Below are positions 41,340-50,731 of a stretch of DNA of 64,000 nucleotides, one piece after another. The translations under genes were made by a program, and so were the position numbers. Every line of letters starts with the position of its first letter. Positions within the stretch are counted from its first letter, which is position 1. The DNA is from a virus. The notes beneath the pieces are model-generated. The model had not been told where the DNA came from and searched no databases. It saw only the letters and a list, made by a program, of their open reading frames with translations. The stretch is from IMG/VR virus record IMGVR_UViG_3300044701_003953, positions 1 to 64,000 of that record, one strand, 5' to 3'.

Positions 41340-44300
41340 TATGCTGATGCTCCTATACTGATTGAGTTGACATAGTCATTGGTAGCCAACTGTATGCGAA
41401 CCAAGCACACATTTCCTGTGGCTTTGGAAAGATTTTCGCCGCCCAATGTCAGAGTATAACTTCCGTTGATGGCTGTGCCAGTAGGGATTCGGTCTGACGA
41501 TGTTACCGCACAACCATTGCTTCCGTTGCCACCAGTAGCGGTGTTGGCGCCAGGAACACCTGAACCAGCATAGTTAGTCGATGAATCTAACCAACCATTG
41601 AGAGTTGATGTAGTATCAACATCTGTGCCGGGTGCAGCTATCCACAACCCCGATATCTTGCCATTGATAGCGATGTCAAAGTTGGCTACCAATGTTCTGC
41701 GGAAGGCAAATGTGAAATATTGGTATCCTGTTCTTCCGGTGGCTAAATCGGGTCCAGCAGGAAGATAATTTGTAAAGTCTGTAGTGACATTTTTGATCGC
41801 TCCCCATCGAACAACAGCTTCGTTGGTTCCGTCTACCGTAGTAGCTCCTGTGAATACTTGGGTAGTATAATAATTTGTCGCAGAATTAAATGCCGGGGTA
41901 GCGTCTAAAGGTCCGCCGGTGTTTGAAATCACCACTCGTTTACCATTGTCGCTATAAGTACCACCTAAGTTAGATGACACAGGGATAGATTCTTCGTTGA
42001 TACCCGATATCGTCGACGAGTAGACGTTGATAGGTACAGTCACCTGTTTGGTAGTGCCAGATCCATTGACGTTGGTAGCCGTGACATTGAGATAACCAAC
42101 TGAGGCAGCGGTTCCGTCGATGTTGACGTCAATACCACCTAAAGCATATATTGATCCGTTGCCAGTGTTGGCATTGGGAATACCTGATGTCAAGAAACTA
42201 GTTGATCCATCAACGTCAGTATAGGATTTTGATTGTGGTGAGATCAATGATCCTGTGGTGCTTTCAAGGTTGGCGCCATCAGAAACAGTCACAGGGTTTC
42301 CATTGAAATAAGTCTGTCCGATCCAATCTGTGATAGTCACCCCACTGATCGTAACAGCACCACCGGTATTGTAATAAGGTACACCCGATATGTAACGATA
42401 TGTGCCGCTGGTTTTTTCAGTGATAGTAGCCGATGAAGTATCTAAGGTAGGTACCGCTATGAGATCGTCTCGTACAAATCCAGTTGAATTAGTATTTCCA
42501 GATACCGTGTGAGTAAGTTGGAGAGTGCTGTAGCCTACTGGCAAGTCGGAGATAAATTTTGATATGCGTGCATCAAAGACCTTGTAGAATCCTGTGGGGT
42601 AAACACTATCAGATATAGCAAGGTGTGCATCTCTGTCATCGACTACCACTAGGCTGTTATAGGTTCCCGACTTGTTAGATGCTGTGTCAAATATCACTGA
42701 GCCATCATCGGTGCCATTAACACTAGCAACTAATGTTCCTGCTATCGATGTGTTGGCATCAGTAATAGTCGACGACGAAATAGTTCCCGAAACATATCTG
42801 GTCACTGTCGTACCAGCCGATGGCATAGCGCCGCCGGAGTTATTCGTGGCATCATAGGCCAATCTTGGACTGGTGCCTTGGCTGGATGTGCTCATTGACA
42901 GAGTCTTTGACGAAAGATTTCCGGGGGCAACTGGGTTAGCTGCTATGGTTAACGTGCGACTCTCTGTGTCTGTTTGTGCAATGGTCCCGGGCATGCCAGC
43001 CACTGCTAATGTAACTGTCTTGGTGCCAGTAGTGGTGTAAGAATGCGATATCGACCCGCCAGTGGCCGTTCCTGCATCGCCTTCGTTGATTGTGCCCGAT
43101 GTGTTGCCGTCTCCCCAAGACCACTCATAGGTATCAGCATTTTGGCTAGTGGTTGAGAAATTAAACTTTGATCTATCGTTATTGTTGTAATCGGTATAGG
43201 CATAGCCCACCGAACTGCTGTCACCTAATCGGTCACTGACTATGTCGGCGGTCAATGTAAAATTTGATCTTACATCAGGTTCTACAGTGATCACTGTGGG
43301 CAACGAAGTAAATGGGCTGAGACTGTGGCCGTTTACTACGTCAAGAGTCACGCTGTAAGTTTTAGTAACCCCGGCTGCCTGATCGGACGCTGAGAGAGCA
43401 AATGTATGCGATATCGGAGAACCGGGATTTCCTGCGATACCTGGACCAACATCAATGGTGTTGTCGGTGCTATCGTCCCAAATCCAACGATATCTATTTG
43501 ATAGAAAAATAGACGTATTGCCGGGGGCTGTATCAGTAGAGTTAGTGAAAGATACTACTCCGCCAGCGGTCGCTTCTTCGTTGACTACGCGGACGGTGTT
43601 GGCTGTGAAGCTTGGTGTGTGCTCGCTGTAGACATAGATTGGGTAAGGATCTGACTCTATAGTGACTGGGGAAGGGCCTGCTGTGTCGCTGGTCGCTAGC
43701 AGCACTAAATCATATTTGGTGTCACCGTTGGTGTTGCTGTAGATATGGGTGCGAGTATCAGTGCCTGACCCATCGTCTTCCCATACCGCACCTTTAGTAT
43801 TGGGATCGTAGACGATCTTACCGCTACCGTCGACTTGTATACCGCCGTTGAGTTTGGTTAGAGCCGTCGTTGTACCATCGCCCCAGACGATCTCATATGA
43901 GTTTGAATATTCACTGAAGTTAGTGATCGCTAATCCGGTCACATCATCGGTGTCAATGACGTCACTGATCAACGACAACGAAGGCACGGGGTTTGGTGTG
44001 TACAGAGTGATGTAGTCTGTCTTGATCTCTTGATCAACCGATCCACGAGCACCAGCCGATAAGTCACCATTTAGTGTGCCTGCGGAGTTGTATGCTCGTA
44101 ATGTGACTGTGTACTGTTCGCCTTCCTCGTTGTTGTACGTGTGACTCACAACCGATCCGGCAGTTATCACTGTACCATCACCGAAGTCCCAATAATAATT
44201 TGTGGGATTGCCTGTGACAGTGCTTGTGAATTCTACTGTCATCGGGCTAGGACCAGCAACAACATTGGCTGAAAAATTGGCTTCGCCAACATAAGTGCCT

Positions 44301-44800
44301 TTGGCAATATTGAGTGCTACTTGATTGAGATCATCAATAGCGTCTGTGACATAAACATCAGGCGTCCAGCTGTCCCAGGAAGCATGTTCATTTAATGAGC
44401 TGTCGGTAGGAGTTCCAAGTATTACTGTCATTCCAGTAGTGCCAGTGGCCTGTGCCAAGCTACCAATGTCACTCCACCTCAATGTACCGTTGCCATCTGT
44501 GGTCAACACATAGTTAGATGTCCCACCCGAAATAGTGATATCTGTAACAGCACCAAGATCTAATAGACCACTCAATGAAGATATCGACGATCCTGAAATT
44601 AAAACATCTCCAACCCTGGCTTCGCCATTAACATCAAGGTCGTATGCTGGACTATTAGTTTTTATACCAACGCGGCCGTCTTGACTATTTTGATTATTGT
44701 TGACATCGAGGTAGATGAGGTTGCCTTCGAAGCGCAGGTCGACCCCTTGGCGCTCCAAGTTTTCATATAGCATCGCACCTGATATTCTACCTATTGCCAT
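41339..44800 (-). CDS. PKD-domain adhesin/fibre protein
   Basis: 1153 residues. The N-terminus (GRISGAMLYENLERQGVDLRFE, VGIKTNSPAYDLDVNGEA) is a fibre-attachment type. At least four PKD-like immunoglobulin domains follow, recognisable by YYWDFGDGT, YEIVWGDGTTT, YRWIWDDSTD and YEWSWGDGNTSG with SHTY/SHSY strands. The rest is beta-rich without a named family. PKD domains mediate protein-protein and glycan contacts at cell surfaces; here probably host-cell binding. Confidence 0.75.
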   Translation of the reverse strand: MAIGRISGAMLYENLERQGVDLRFEGNLIYLDVNNNQNSQDGRVGIKTNSPAYDLDVNGEARVGDVLISGSSISSLSGLLDLGAVTDITISGGTSNYVLTTDGNGTLRWSDIGSLAQATGTTGMTVILGTPTDSSLNEHASWDSWTPDVYVTDAIDDLNQVALNIAKGTYVGEANFSANVVAGPSPMTVEFTSTVTGNPTNYYWDFGDGTVITAGSVVSHTYNNEEGEQYTVTLRAYNSAGTLNGDLSAGARGSVDQEIKTDYITLYTPNPVPSLSLISDVIDTDDVTGLAITNFSEYSNSYEIVWGDGTTTALTKLNGGIQVDGSGKIVYDPNTKGAVWEDDGSGTDTRTHIYSNTNGDTKYDLVLLATSDTAGPSPVTIESDPYPIYVYSEHTPSFTANTVRVVNEEATAGGVVSFTNSTDTAPGNTSIFLSNRYRWIWDDSTDNTIDVGPGIAGNPGSPISHTFALSASDQAAGVTKTYSVTLDVVNGHSLSPFTSLPTVITVEPDVRSNFTLTADIVSDRLGDSSSVGYAYTDYNNNDRSKFNFSTTSQNADTYEWSWGDGNTSGTINEGDAGTATGGSISHSYTTTGTKTVTLAVAGMPGTIAQTDTESRTLTIAANPVAPGNLSSKTLSMSTSSQGTSPRLAYDATNNSGGAMPSAGTTVTRYVSGTISSSTITDANTSIAGTLVASVNGTDDGSVIFDTASNKSGTYNSLVVVDDRDAHLAISDSVYPTGFYKVFDARISKFISDLPVGYSTLQLTHTVSGNTNSTGFVRDDLIAVPTLDTSSATITEKTSGTYRYISGVPYYNTGGAVTISGVTITDWIGQTYFNGNPVTVSDGANLESTTGSLISPQSKSYTDVDGSTSFLTSGIPNANTGNGSIYALGGIDVNIDGTAASVGYLNVTATNVNGSGTTKQVTVPINVYSSTISGINEESIPVSSNLGGTYSDNGKRVVISNTGGPLDATPAFNSATNYYTTQVFTGATTVDGTNEAVVRWGAIKNVTTDFTNYLPAGPDLATGRTGYQYFTFAFRRTLVANFDIAINGKISGLWIAAPGTDVDTTSTLNGWLDSSTNYAGSGVPGANTATGGNGSNGCAVTSSDRIPTGTAINGSYTLTLGGENLSKATGNVCLVRIQLATNDYVNSISIGASA

Positions 44801-44810
44801 GTTTTATCCT

Positions 44811-45251
44811 TTACAAAGCGTCGGTCTTGACGTCGGTGCTGTTGAAATTGTAAATGATAACGATCTTGTTGGGACTGTTTGGTAAGTCAGGAGCCGGTGG
44901 AGGGCTAGTGAACACTATTTCTGGACCAGATATTGTATAGTTTACACCAGGCTGTTGATATACACCGCCAATGAATACCATGACGTCTGTGGCATTAGCT
45001 ACAGCATTGGTCATGGTAAAATTAGTAGAGGTATTGTTGCCAATTTCTTCTTGTGTTTCTATCATGACATTGCCCACTGATGCAATATCTTTCCAATCAT
45101 TATTATAAACGTATTGTACTCTGTTAGTAGATGTGTTGAATCTAATCATTCCATCTATTAGATTAGAAGGTTCAGGACCTGATGTACCAGCCAGTGGTAA
45201 TCGAAATGCATAACCAACTGAGGTACTTGAATTTTTTAAATAACGTCCCAT
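44811..45251 (-). CDS. Small fibre-associated structural protein, 146 aa
   Basis: It has the fibre-type block LIDGMIRFNTSTNRVQYVYNNDW, followed by a module also seen in the longer fibres (NFTMTNAVANATDVMVFIGGVYQQPGVNYTI). It is likely a short fibre or adaptor in the same late operon. Confidence 0.65.
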   Translation of the reverse strand: MGRYLKNSSTSVGYAFRLPLAGTSGPEPSNLIDGMIRFNTSTNRVQYVYNNDWKDIASVGNVMIETQEEIGNNTSTNFTMTNAVANATDVMVFIGGVYQQPGVNYTISGPEIVFTSPPPAPDLPNSPNKIVIIYNFNSTDVKTDAL

Positions 45252-45273
45252 TTAAATTCTGCTCTTTTATATT

Positions 45274-45585
45274 TTACAATGTGGTATAACTTACTGTGGC
45301 GACGACAACATCATCTGCGGATGCTGATCCATAAACGGTGTCTCCATTATCTAGCAAAAGTTTTTCAGTATCTAAAATATAGGTATCACCGGGTTCAATC
45401 GATAGCGCACCATAAAATTTATTACCGTCCGATGGAGAATCTCCCGACGGAACCGCATAGAGATCGATGGTTCTCATAGTAGAGTCGCCATTGTAGAGAT
45501 ATATCACTGTGACTGCTCGTTCGCCGACAGTGTTGCTGATGATTGGCGCCGGCGTTGAAGTCAAGGTAGTGTTTGCAATTGACAT
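45274..45585 (-). CDS. Small beta-rich structural protein, 103 aa
   Basis: An all-beta sequence (VIYLYNGDSTMRTIDLYAVPSGDS, LSIEPGDTYILDTEKLLLDNGDTVYG). This type is frequent next to fibre genes in T4-like aquatic phages. Probably a virion component; no family was named. Confidence 0.6.
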   Translation of the reverse strand: MSIANTTLTSTPAPIISNTVGERAVTVIYLYNGDSTMRTIDLYAVPSGDSPSDGNKFYGALSIEPGDTYILDTEKLLLDNGDTVYGSASADDVVVATVSYTTL

Positions 45586-45594
45586 GAGTTGTTC

Positions 45595-46140
45595 CTAAAA
45601 AATCAATGCGTAAATAAACGCTTTACGTTTGGTCACTAACTCTTTTTCAATAGAAGAATCGTTAGTGACAAATATTCCTGTGCCGCCACCGGCAACGGTA
45701 TTAAATTTAATTTCAACATTGGCATCTGTGTCTTTGATAGTGTTACCAGCTAATGACAGATTGCCACCTAATTCTGGCTGTAGATCTTCTACTACAGCCG
45801 TCAGTCCTGCCCCTGACGAAGAAGAAACCGAAGTAAGAATATATCTTGCTGTCCCATCTCCGTTGTTAAGTATCCAAGCATCATCGGACTCACGAAACTT
45901 AAGATATGCTGTTGTCAGTGTTCCGCGATCAACTTCAATTCCCGACGTGCTGTCACCACCCAATACGCCAGCTTGCATAGTATCGTCATCCAGTTTATTC
46001 AATGTGATTATTCTATCATTGACTGTGGATTCAATAGATTGTAATTTGGTTTCTGTGCCAGTGACTATGAGATTCCCTTGAAGTTCAATCGTAGGAGATT
46101 TGATGGTGTAATAATCGCTGACTATTTTTTTAGCTGGCAT
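45595..46140 (-). CDS. Fibre-like structural protein, 181 aa
   Basis: It starts KIVSDYYTIKSPTIELQGNLIVTGTET, the same LQGNLIVTG-type strand as in the other fibres, then RIITLNKLDDDTMQAGVLGGDSTSGIEVDRG and a DAWILNNGDG module. It is the first gene of the fibre operon (45595 down to 39906), with CATAAATA in front. Confidence 0.65.
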   Translation of the reverse strand: MPAKKIVSDYYTIKSPTIELQGNLIVTGTETKLQSIESTVNDRIITLNKLDDDTMQAGVLGGDSTSGIEVDRGTLTTAYLKFRESDDAWILNNGDGTARYILTSVSSSSGAGLTAVVEDLQPELGGNLSLAGNTIKDTDANVEIKFNTVAGGGTGIFVTNDSSIEKELVTKRKAFIYALIF

Positions 46141-46167
46141 ACTCTGTTATCCAAGGTAATTTCCTAG

Positions 46168-46175
46168 TATTTATG
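46168..46175 (-). promoter_or_regulatory. T4-like late promoter word for the fibre operon
   Basis: The minus strand reads CATAAATACTAG, 27 nt before the ATG at 46140. Confidence 0.6.
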
Positions 46176-46206
46176 CTCATAGATACATTGTACAAACTGT
46201 TCGACT

Positions 46207-46557
46207 TTATGGAGATACTATGCCAACTACATCGTCATGAGCATTTTTGGCTCCGACTACCCACCGATATCGTTCTCCAGTGGATTTCCAGACAAAGTCG
46301 TCGGTGATTTTGATCACATTAAATTTTCCATGGTTAACATGAGTAGCTGTGATGGTCATTTGGCCTGGGCCCGAAAGTTTATCTACTAGCTTGCATCTGC
46401 TAGTTCCTTCGTCAGTTTTAACTAAAAACACTCTTTCGCCAAGTTGGCTTAGTATATCGCCAACCATGCCTCTTGATCCGCCGATCACCCAGGCGTCCGA
46501 CGAAATCATGTCTTGATTTCCTTGAAAATATTTTGTATCTAAGCTAGGTCTTCCCAT
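46207..46557 (-). CDS. Hypothetical late protein, 116 aa
   Basis: A small alpha/beta protein (AWVIGGSRGMVGDILSQLGERVFLVKTDEG, MTITATHVNHGKFNVIKI, ERYRWVVGAKNAHDDVVG). The start at 46557 is chosen because an upstream extension would run through the gp23 terminator. A TATAAATA word is 7 nt before the ATG. No family was recognised. Confidence 0.55.
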   Translation of the reverse strand: MGRPSLDTKYFQGNQDMISSDAWVIGGSRGMVGDILSQLGERVFLVKTDEGTSRCKLVDKLSGPGQMTITATHVNHGKFNVIKITDDFVWKSTGERYRWVVGAKNAHDDVVGIVSP

Positions 46558-46564
46558 AGTGTAG

Positions 46565-46572
46565 TATTTATA
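46565..46572 (-). promoter_or_regulatory. T4 late promoter consensus, start-proximal
   Basis: An exact TATAAATA on the minus strand, 7 nt before the ATG at 46557. Confidence 0.6.
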
Positions 46573-46579
46573 GTCAACA

Positions 46580-46603
46580 AAAAAGGGCCTTGCGGCCCTT
46601 TTT
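46580..46603 (-). terminator. Rho-independent terminator after the capsid gene
   Basis: A 10 bp stem AAAAAGGGCC-TTGC-GGCCCTTTTT lies 36 bp after the gp23 stop. Confidence 0.9.
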
Positions 46604-46638
46604 GTCCTTCCCATCCCTGGGTTGGTCTGATTCTCTGA

Positions 46639-47805
46639 TTAGGAGAACGACAGATTTTGGATAGCAACTTTACCGAGGTAGTCGGCAGCGTTACCTAACG
46701 AAGAAGCTGTGTTTGTCAGCTCAACGTAGCCATAACGTGTCATGAAGCCTACGACTGGCTCGAATGTTGCTGGGTCAAGAACGACACCAGAAGACATTAG
46801 AGGAACATATGGGCAGTAGAACGCAGCGGCGTCAGCTTCGCTAGAACCTTTGTAGCCAACGAGAACGTCAGCATCATCGGCAGCATAGCTGTCAACGTAA
46901 ATGCGCATTGCACCGTTCAATGTACCAACGAACTTGGTGTTTGTTGGAGCTTCGAATGTGCCTTCTGTTGTACGAGCAAAAGCAGAAGTTGTGGCAGACT
47001 GTAGAACAGTCAGAGCAGCTGGGGAAACAACGGCCCAGTTACCAGCACCACGACGTGTGCGTTGAGCGATACGGTTAGCAACGCGGTTGATCAGAACTGC
47101 TAGAGCAGCGTGCTGGTCACCAACGAATGTAGCTTGACCGGAAACACCAGTTTGGTCGAATGTTTCTTGTGCTGTACCGGCTAAGCTACGCAGAGAACCG
47201 AGAACTTCTTGATCGATTTCAACTGTGATTTCTTGTGCCAGAGCAGCCATGATTTCTGCTTCAACGTCCAGGCCATGCATGGCTTGTGCGTCTTGAGCAG
47301 CTTCAAATGTCCAACGAGCAGACAGTTTACGAGTTTTAGCCTCGACAACTTGCTTCAGGATTTGGACGTTGATCTTACGACCAGGTGCGCCTTCCAGGCT
47401 AGCTGTAGAAGAAGCCTTACCATTAGGATCTGTACCTGTACCAGAGTACGCAGTAGCGATCTTGAATGGGCTCAGTGCTTCGTCACCGGCTGTTACGTTG
47501 TCATTGCTGTCAGCGTAACGAACGCGGAGTGTGTGGATCTGAGCAACGGGGCCTGTCATTGGCTGAACACCAACGATTTCGTTAGCGATAACTGTTGGCA
47601 TTACTCGACGGATAACTGGAAGAATAACGCGGTTCAGTGTAGCTACGTTACCGGAAGCTGTTGCACCGGCTGTTGCATTTTCAGATAGATACTTCTTTGT
47701 GTTTTCAAGGATCACGCCCATTGTTGTGCGCTTGGAACCTTGGAGGCCTTCGAGCAGAGCTTCTTTGGTCTCGCCCCAGCGGCTCTCTAATAGTGCTTGT
47801 GTCAT
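46639..47805 (-). CDS. gp23: Major capsid protein gp23
   Basis: 388 residues, shorter than T4 gp23 (521). HK97-fold capsid blocks are visible: VILPVIRRVMPTVIANEIVGVQPMTGPVAQIHTLRVRY, KTRKLSARWTFEAAQDAQAMHGLDVEAEI, LINRVANRIAQRTRRGAGNWAVVSP, YKGSSEADAAAFYCPYVPLM and FMTRYGYVELT. Residues 40-42 (LSE, then NATAG) fit the gp21 cleavage rule (I/L)xE and probably mark the mature N-terminus. It follows scaffold and protease genes and ends at a strong terminator. Confidence 0.95.
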   Translation of the reverse strand: MTQALLESRWGETKEALLEGLQGSKRTTMGVILENTKKYLSENATAGATASGNVATLNRVILPVIRRVMPTVIANEIVGVQPMTGPVAQIHTLRVRYADSNDNVTAGDEALSPFKIATAYSGTGTDPNGKASSTASLEGAPGRKINVQILKQVVEAKTRKLSARWTFEAAQDAQAMHGLDVEAEIMAALAQEITVEIDQEVLGSLRSLAGTAQETFDQTGVSGQATFVGDQHAALAVLINRVANRIAQRTRRGAGNWAVVSPAALTVLQSATTSAFARTTEGTFEAPTNTKFVGTLNGAMRIYVDSYAADDADVLVGYKGSSEADAAAFYCPYVPLMSSGVVLDPATFEPVVGFMTRYGYVELTNTASSLGNAADYLGKVAIQNLSFS

Positions 47806-47830
47806 TTTACCTTTTCTCCTTTAGGGTAAG

Positions 47831-48928
47831 TTATTTAAGCCCTGCTAGACGCTTGATTTCGATGACGTTACTGACATCAGCCTCAGCGGCGGTTTTAGCA
47901 GTTTTATCTCCTGTAACCTCTACTCGACTTTCAGCAACCATTTGCTTTTGGGCTTGTGGTTTGCTAGAAGCATTGAGTACAGCAGGTAGATACTTTTCAA
48001 ATGCGGACTGTAGCTTATCAGTCTGCACCGATTCTAGAAGCTCGCTCATTACAGCGGCTTTTTCCTTGTTGAGAGGCTTGAGCAGTTCGGCCATAGTGGC
48101 TTTGCGCTCTGATAGATCCTTGACAACACGGATTTCACGTTCTTTGGATTCCACGATCGCTTGTTTCTCTTCAGCCGCACGAACCGCTTCGGCTAACTGT
48201 TGATCTTTTTCTGCGACAGCTTCGCGTAGTTTAGCGATTTCTTTGTTCTCATTGAGATGAGTAACAGCAAATTCACCTGCGAAGGCTTCAAAGATTCTAC
48301 GACCAAACATGTTTTCACGTGCGATCGAGATGTCTTCTTTGAGCTGGGTCAGTTCAGACTCCAGATTCTTGGCAACACTCTCTTTGACCAGTTTGGAAGC
48401 CTTGGCCACGAAGTTTTGCTGGAGCTCGGCCATTTTGGCTTTTGCTTCGGCTACTAAGCGAACCTTGGTTTCTACCACTGCTTGTTTGTCTTGCTCAAAT
48501 TCCTGGATTTCCTCGGCAAGAGCCTTGATGACAAACTGTTCGAGTTTAGCGATGCTATTCTCGTAAGTCTTGCGATCACTGCGCAGCTCTTTGATTTCTT
48601 CAGCCAATTTAGTAACCATGAAGTCGTTGAACTTCTTGGAACTTTCTGTCATGTGAACTTTGTGGTTCACACGCTCTTCGGCTAGGGCTGCTTTTTCTGC
48701 TTGGAATTCTTGGATTTCAGCTTGGAGAGATTCTGTCACCATCTTGTCTAGAGCTTCAACCATTAATGCTTTATCGTGCTGATAGCGTTCCGCGAATTCT
48801 TCGCGTAATTCAGCGCGGACTTGCTCGCGAGCTTCCGTCAGCTTGGCTTCCCAGGCTTCAGAGATCGCTGTGCGAGTTTCCTCGTTGATGATGCCACTAT
48901 CTAGCAATGGTTTGATAGCATCTAACAT
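47831..48928 (-). CDS. gp22: Prohead scaffold protein gp22
   Basis: 365 residues, almost all charged coiled-coil (AEEIKELRSDRKTYENSIAKLEQFV, VRLVAEAKAKMAELQQNFVAKASKL), with GRRIFEAFAGEFAVTHLNENKEI in the centre and a C-terminal VSNVIEIKRLAGLK. This length and order fit gp22, the main core around which the capsid assembles. It lies between gp21 and gp23, as in T4. Confidence 0.85.
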   Translation of the reverse strand: MLDAIKPLLDSGIINEETRTAISEAWEAKLTEAREQVRAELREEFAERYQHDKALMVEALDKMVTESLQAEIQEFQAEKAALAEERVNHKVHMTESSKKFNDFMVTKLAEEIKELRSDRKTYENSIAKLEQFVIKALAEEIQEFEQDKQAVVETKVRLVAEAKAKMAELQQNFVAKASKLVKESVAKNLESELTQLKEDISIARENMFGRRIFEAFAGEFAVTHLNENKEIAKLREAVAEKDQQLAEAVRAAEEKQAIVESKEREIRVVKDLSERKATMAELLKPLNKEKAAVMSELLESVQTDKLQSAFEKYLPAVLNASSKPQAQKQMVAESRVEVTGDKTAKTAAEADVSNVIEIKRLAGLK

Positions 48929-48937
48929 CGGTTTCTC

Positions 48938-49564
48938 CTATAGTTTCAGTTCGTTGATGAGACGTACAACCGCCTCTTTCATGTACTTCTGTACTCTTTG
49001 ATCTGTATTGGCTTCACGTGCCATTTCAATGATCCCAGCACCACCTCTCATGTTCATGAGTCCTTCATAAATTGCTTTAGGATAGGCATGAGGTGCGCTA
49101 GGTTGAGCAACAACGTCCACGGTAACGATTTCAAACTCGCTAACATGGCCGGTTCCTTCGTTTACATTGCCGGAACCACGGCTTGAAACGCCGAGTTTTA
49201 CACCGGCTTCCAGCATGCTCTTGACTAGATTTCCCATTGGTGTGGGAAGAATCTTGAGCTTGCCGTGACCACAAGGACCATCCATCCACATTTCTGTGAT
49301 CATATGGCTCACGCGGTCTAAGTTGATCTTTAAATCATCAGGGTGATCAACTTCGCCTAAAACGGAGTAACCACCCTTGATCTGCTCATTGATAGTCGAA
49401 ACAGCTTTTTCGATCTCGTTAACGGGATACACACGCTGGTTAGCGTTTTTGACGCCACCTTCGATGAATATACCTTTCATGTAGAGATTCTTGCCATCTT
49501 CACCGCTTTCAACGATCATGTTGGCGCGGTCAAATGTAAGATTCTCGCGGAGATACAGGGCCAT
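48938..49564 (-). CDS. gp21: Prohead protease gp21
   Basis: 208 residues, as T4 gp21 (212). The catalytic His is in VLGEVDHPDDLKI and the catalytic Ser in LGVSSRGSGNV (peptidase U9/S78-like). The enzyme cleaves scaffold, capsid and packaged proteins after (I/L)xE sites during head maturation. Candidate substrates in this window are noted under gp23 and four other genes. Confidence 0.9.
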   Translation of the reverse strand: MALYLRENLTFDRANMIVESGEDGKNLYMKGIFIEGGVKNANQRVYPVNEIEKAVSTINEQIKGGYSVLGEVDHPDDLKINLDRVSHMITEMWMDGPCGHGKLKILPTPMGNLVKSMLEAGVKLGVSSRGSGNVNEGTGHVSEFEIVTVDVVAQPSAPHAYPKAIYEGLMNMRGGAGIIEMAREANTDQRVQKYMKEAVVRLINELKL

Positions 49565-49577
49565 CTCTATCTATTCC

Positions 49578-50357
49578 TTATTCTGCTTTTTTAGGAGCAG
49601 GAGCTTTTTCCAGGCTACCAGCTTTGGCACCAGGAACGTTTTTGTTACCGCTGTTGATGGTAGAAGGAGCTTTTACTTTGCCGCCTTGCTCTTCACCGCC
49701 TTGAGCTAGGTTCTTGGCAGAACCGCCCATGTCGTTTTTACCAGCAACTACAGAAGCTTTGTTATCAGCGCCTTCGGTGTTGGAAACACCAGCGACTTTT
49801 TCTACGTATTCACGCAGTTTGTCAAGTTCAGCTTGACCGTCGTCTTCGGCAACTTCTTCTTTGTCTTCTTCAGCTTCGTCTTCGTCTTTGGCTTCAACAA
49901 CAGACTCTTCCATTTCAGCTTCTTCAGCTTCGTGGTCGGCCATGTCGTGGTCGCCGTTGCTGTCGGCGTCAACTTCGCCCATCAGCTTGTCAAATTCTGC
50001 TTTGAGTTCGTCGAGAGCGTCTTCGAGATCCATAACGCGATCTTCGATAGCTTCTTCGCCGCCAAACTCTTCTTCGCCGCCCATGTCGTCACCGCCAAGA
50101 TCCATTTCTTCGTCGCCGCCCATTTCAGCGTCAACTTCCATGTCTTCTTCGGAGATGCCTTCTTCGTCGGCTGTGATCTCGTCAACGAGATCTTCGACTT
50201 CGTTGCCGCCAACAGTCTCTTCTACGCCTTGCTCGTCAGAGAGTAGGCTTTCATAGATGTCACGGCTCTTTTCTACTACGATCTCGTGAAACAGTTCACG
50301 AGCCTGAGATTCTTGGTCATTGATGATATACTCAATGAGCTTTTCATATTTGTTCAT
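49578..50357 (-). CDS. Acidic prohead core protein (gp68 position)
   Basis: 259 residues. N-terminal helix MNKYEKLIEYIINDQESQARELFHEIVVEKSRDIYESLL, then a very long Asp/Glu/Gly/Met-rich segment (to about residue 190) and an Ala/Gly/Lys/Pro tail. It occupies the place of T4 gp67/gp68 between portal and protease. It probably fills the prohead core and is degraded by gp21. TGTAAATA lies 35 nt upstream of the start. Confidence 0.7.
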   Translation of the reverse strand: MNKYEKLIEYIINDQESQARELFHEIVVEKSRDIYESLLSDEQGVEETVGGNEVEDLVDEITADEEGISEEDMEVDAEMGGDEEMDLGGDDMGGEEEFGGEEAIEDRVMDLEDALDELKAEFDKLMGEVDADSNGDHDMADHEAEEAEMEESVVEAKDEDEAEEDKEEVAEDDGQAELDKLREYVEKVAGVSNTEGADNKASVVAGKNDMGGSAKNLAQGGEEQGGKVKAPSTINSGNKNVPGAKAGSLEKAPAPKKAE

Positions 50358-50392
50358 GGTAAAAGGACTCCTTTTAATATGTTCCGTTAAAC

Positions 50393-50400
50393 TATTTACA
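50393..50400 (-). promoter_or_regulatory. Promoter word before the prohead core gene
   Basis: The minus strand reads TGTAAATA, 35 nt before the ATG at 50357, with AAGGAG between. It may start the core-protease-scaffold-capsid transcript. Confidence 0.45.
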
Positions 50401-50417
50401 AAAGTACGTAGATAATC

Positions 50418-50442
50418 ACTAAAAAACGGCTGTTTTTTTAGT
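50418..50442. repeat. A/T-stem hairpin between core genes
   Basis: ACTAAAAAAC, loop GGCT, GTTTTTTTAGT with one bulged T. It resembles a weak bidirectional terminator or attenuator just upstream of the core gene promoter. Confidence 0.4.
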
Positions 50443-50475
50443 CAAATGTTACAAAAGTATTATCTGAGGATATTT

Positions 50476-50709
50476 TTACAGCGAAGGTGCGCCTTCGGCG
50501 CCGGGGATTGGGGCAGCATACTGACGAGAAACATCTTGCAATTCTTGTTCTTTTTCAAACTTGCGTACATCGTTGACCATACGGATTTTGTTAAGATCAG
50601 CAAGAGTTAGACGTGTTTTACGGGTATCAGTTTTCTGCAATACCGTGTTGTCGTCACCATCTTTACCGTAACCAGTAGGGACATCTTGGAAGAATTCTAG
50701 TAGCACCAT
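50476..50709 (-). CDS. Small conserved prohead-region protein, 77 aa (gp67 position)
   Basis: It starts MVLLEFFQDVPTGYGKDGDD and has a helical C-terminal half LTLADLNKIRMVNDVRKFEKEQELQDVSRQYAAPIPG. A protein of this type sits between portal and protease in aquatic T4-like phages. The start at 50709 is chosen because a longer frame would be only a shadow of the portal Ala/Pro repeat (giving HQQ repeats). Confidence 0.65.
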   Translation of the reverse strand: MVLLEFFQDVPTGYGKDGDDNTVLQKTDTRKTRLTLADLNKIRMVNDVRKFEKEQELQDVSRQYAAPIPGAEGAPSL

Positions 50710-50731
50710 AGTGTTATTTAACCAAAAACCT

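Noticed and set aside
49833-50246. Plus-strand hydrophobic or serine-rich frames opposite the acidic core protein
   Set aside because: Antisense of Glu/Asp-rich codons gives Ser/Phe-rich frames; the minus-strand gene fits the prohead core position.
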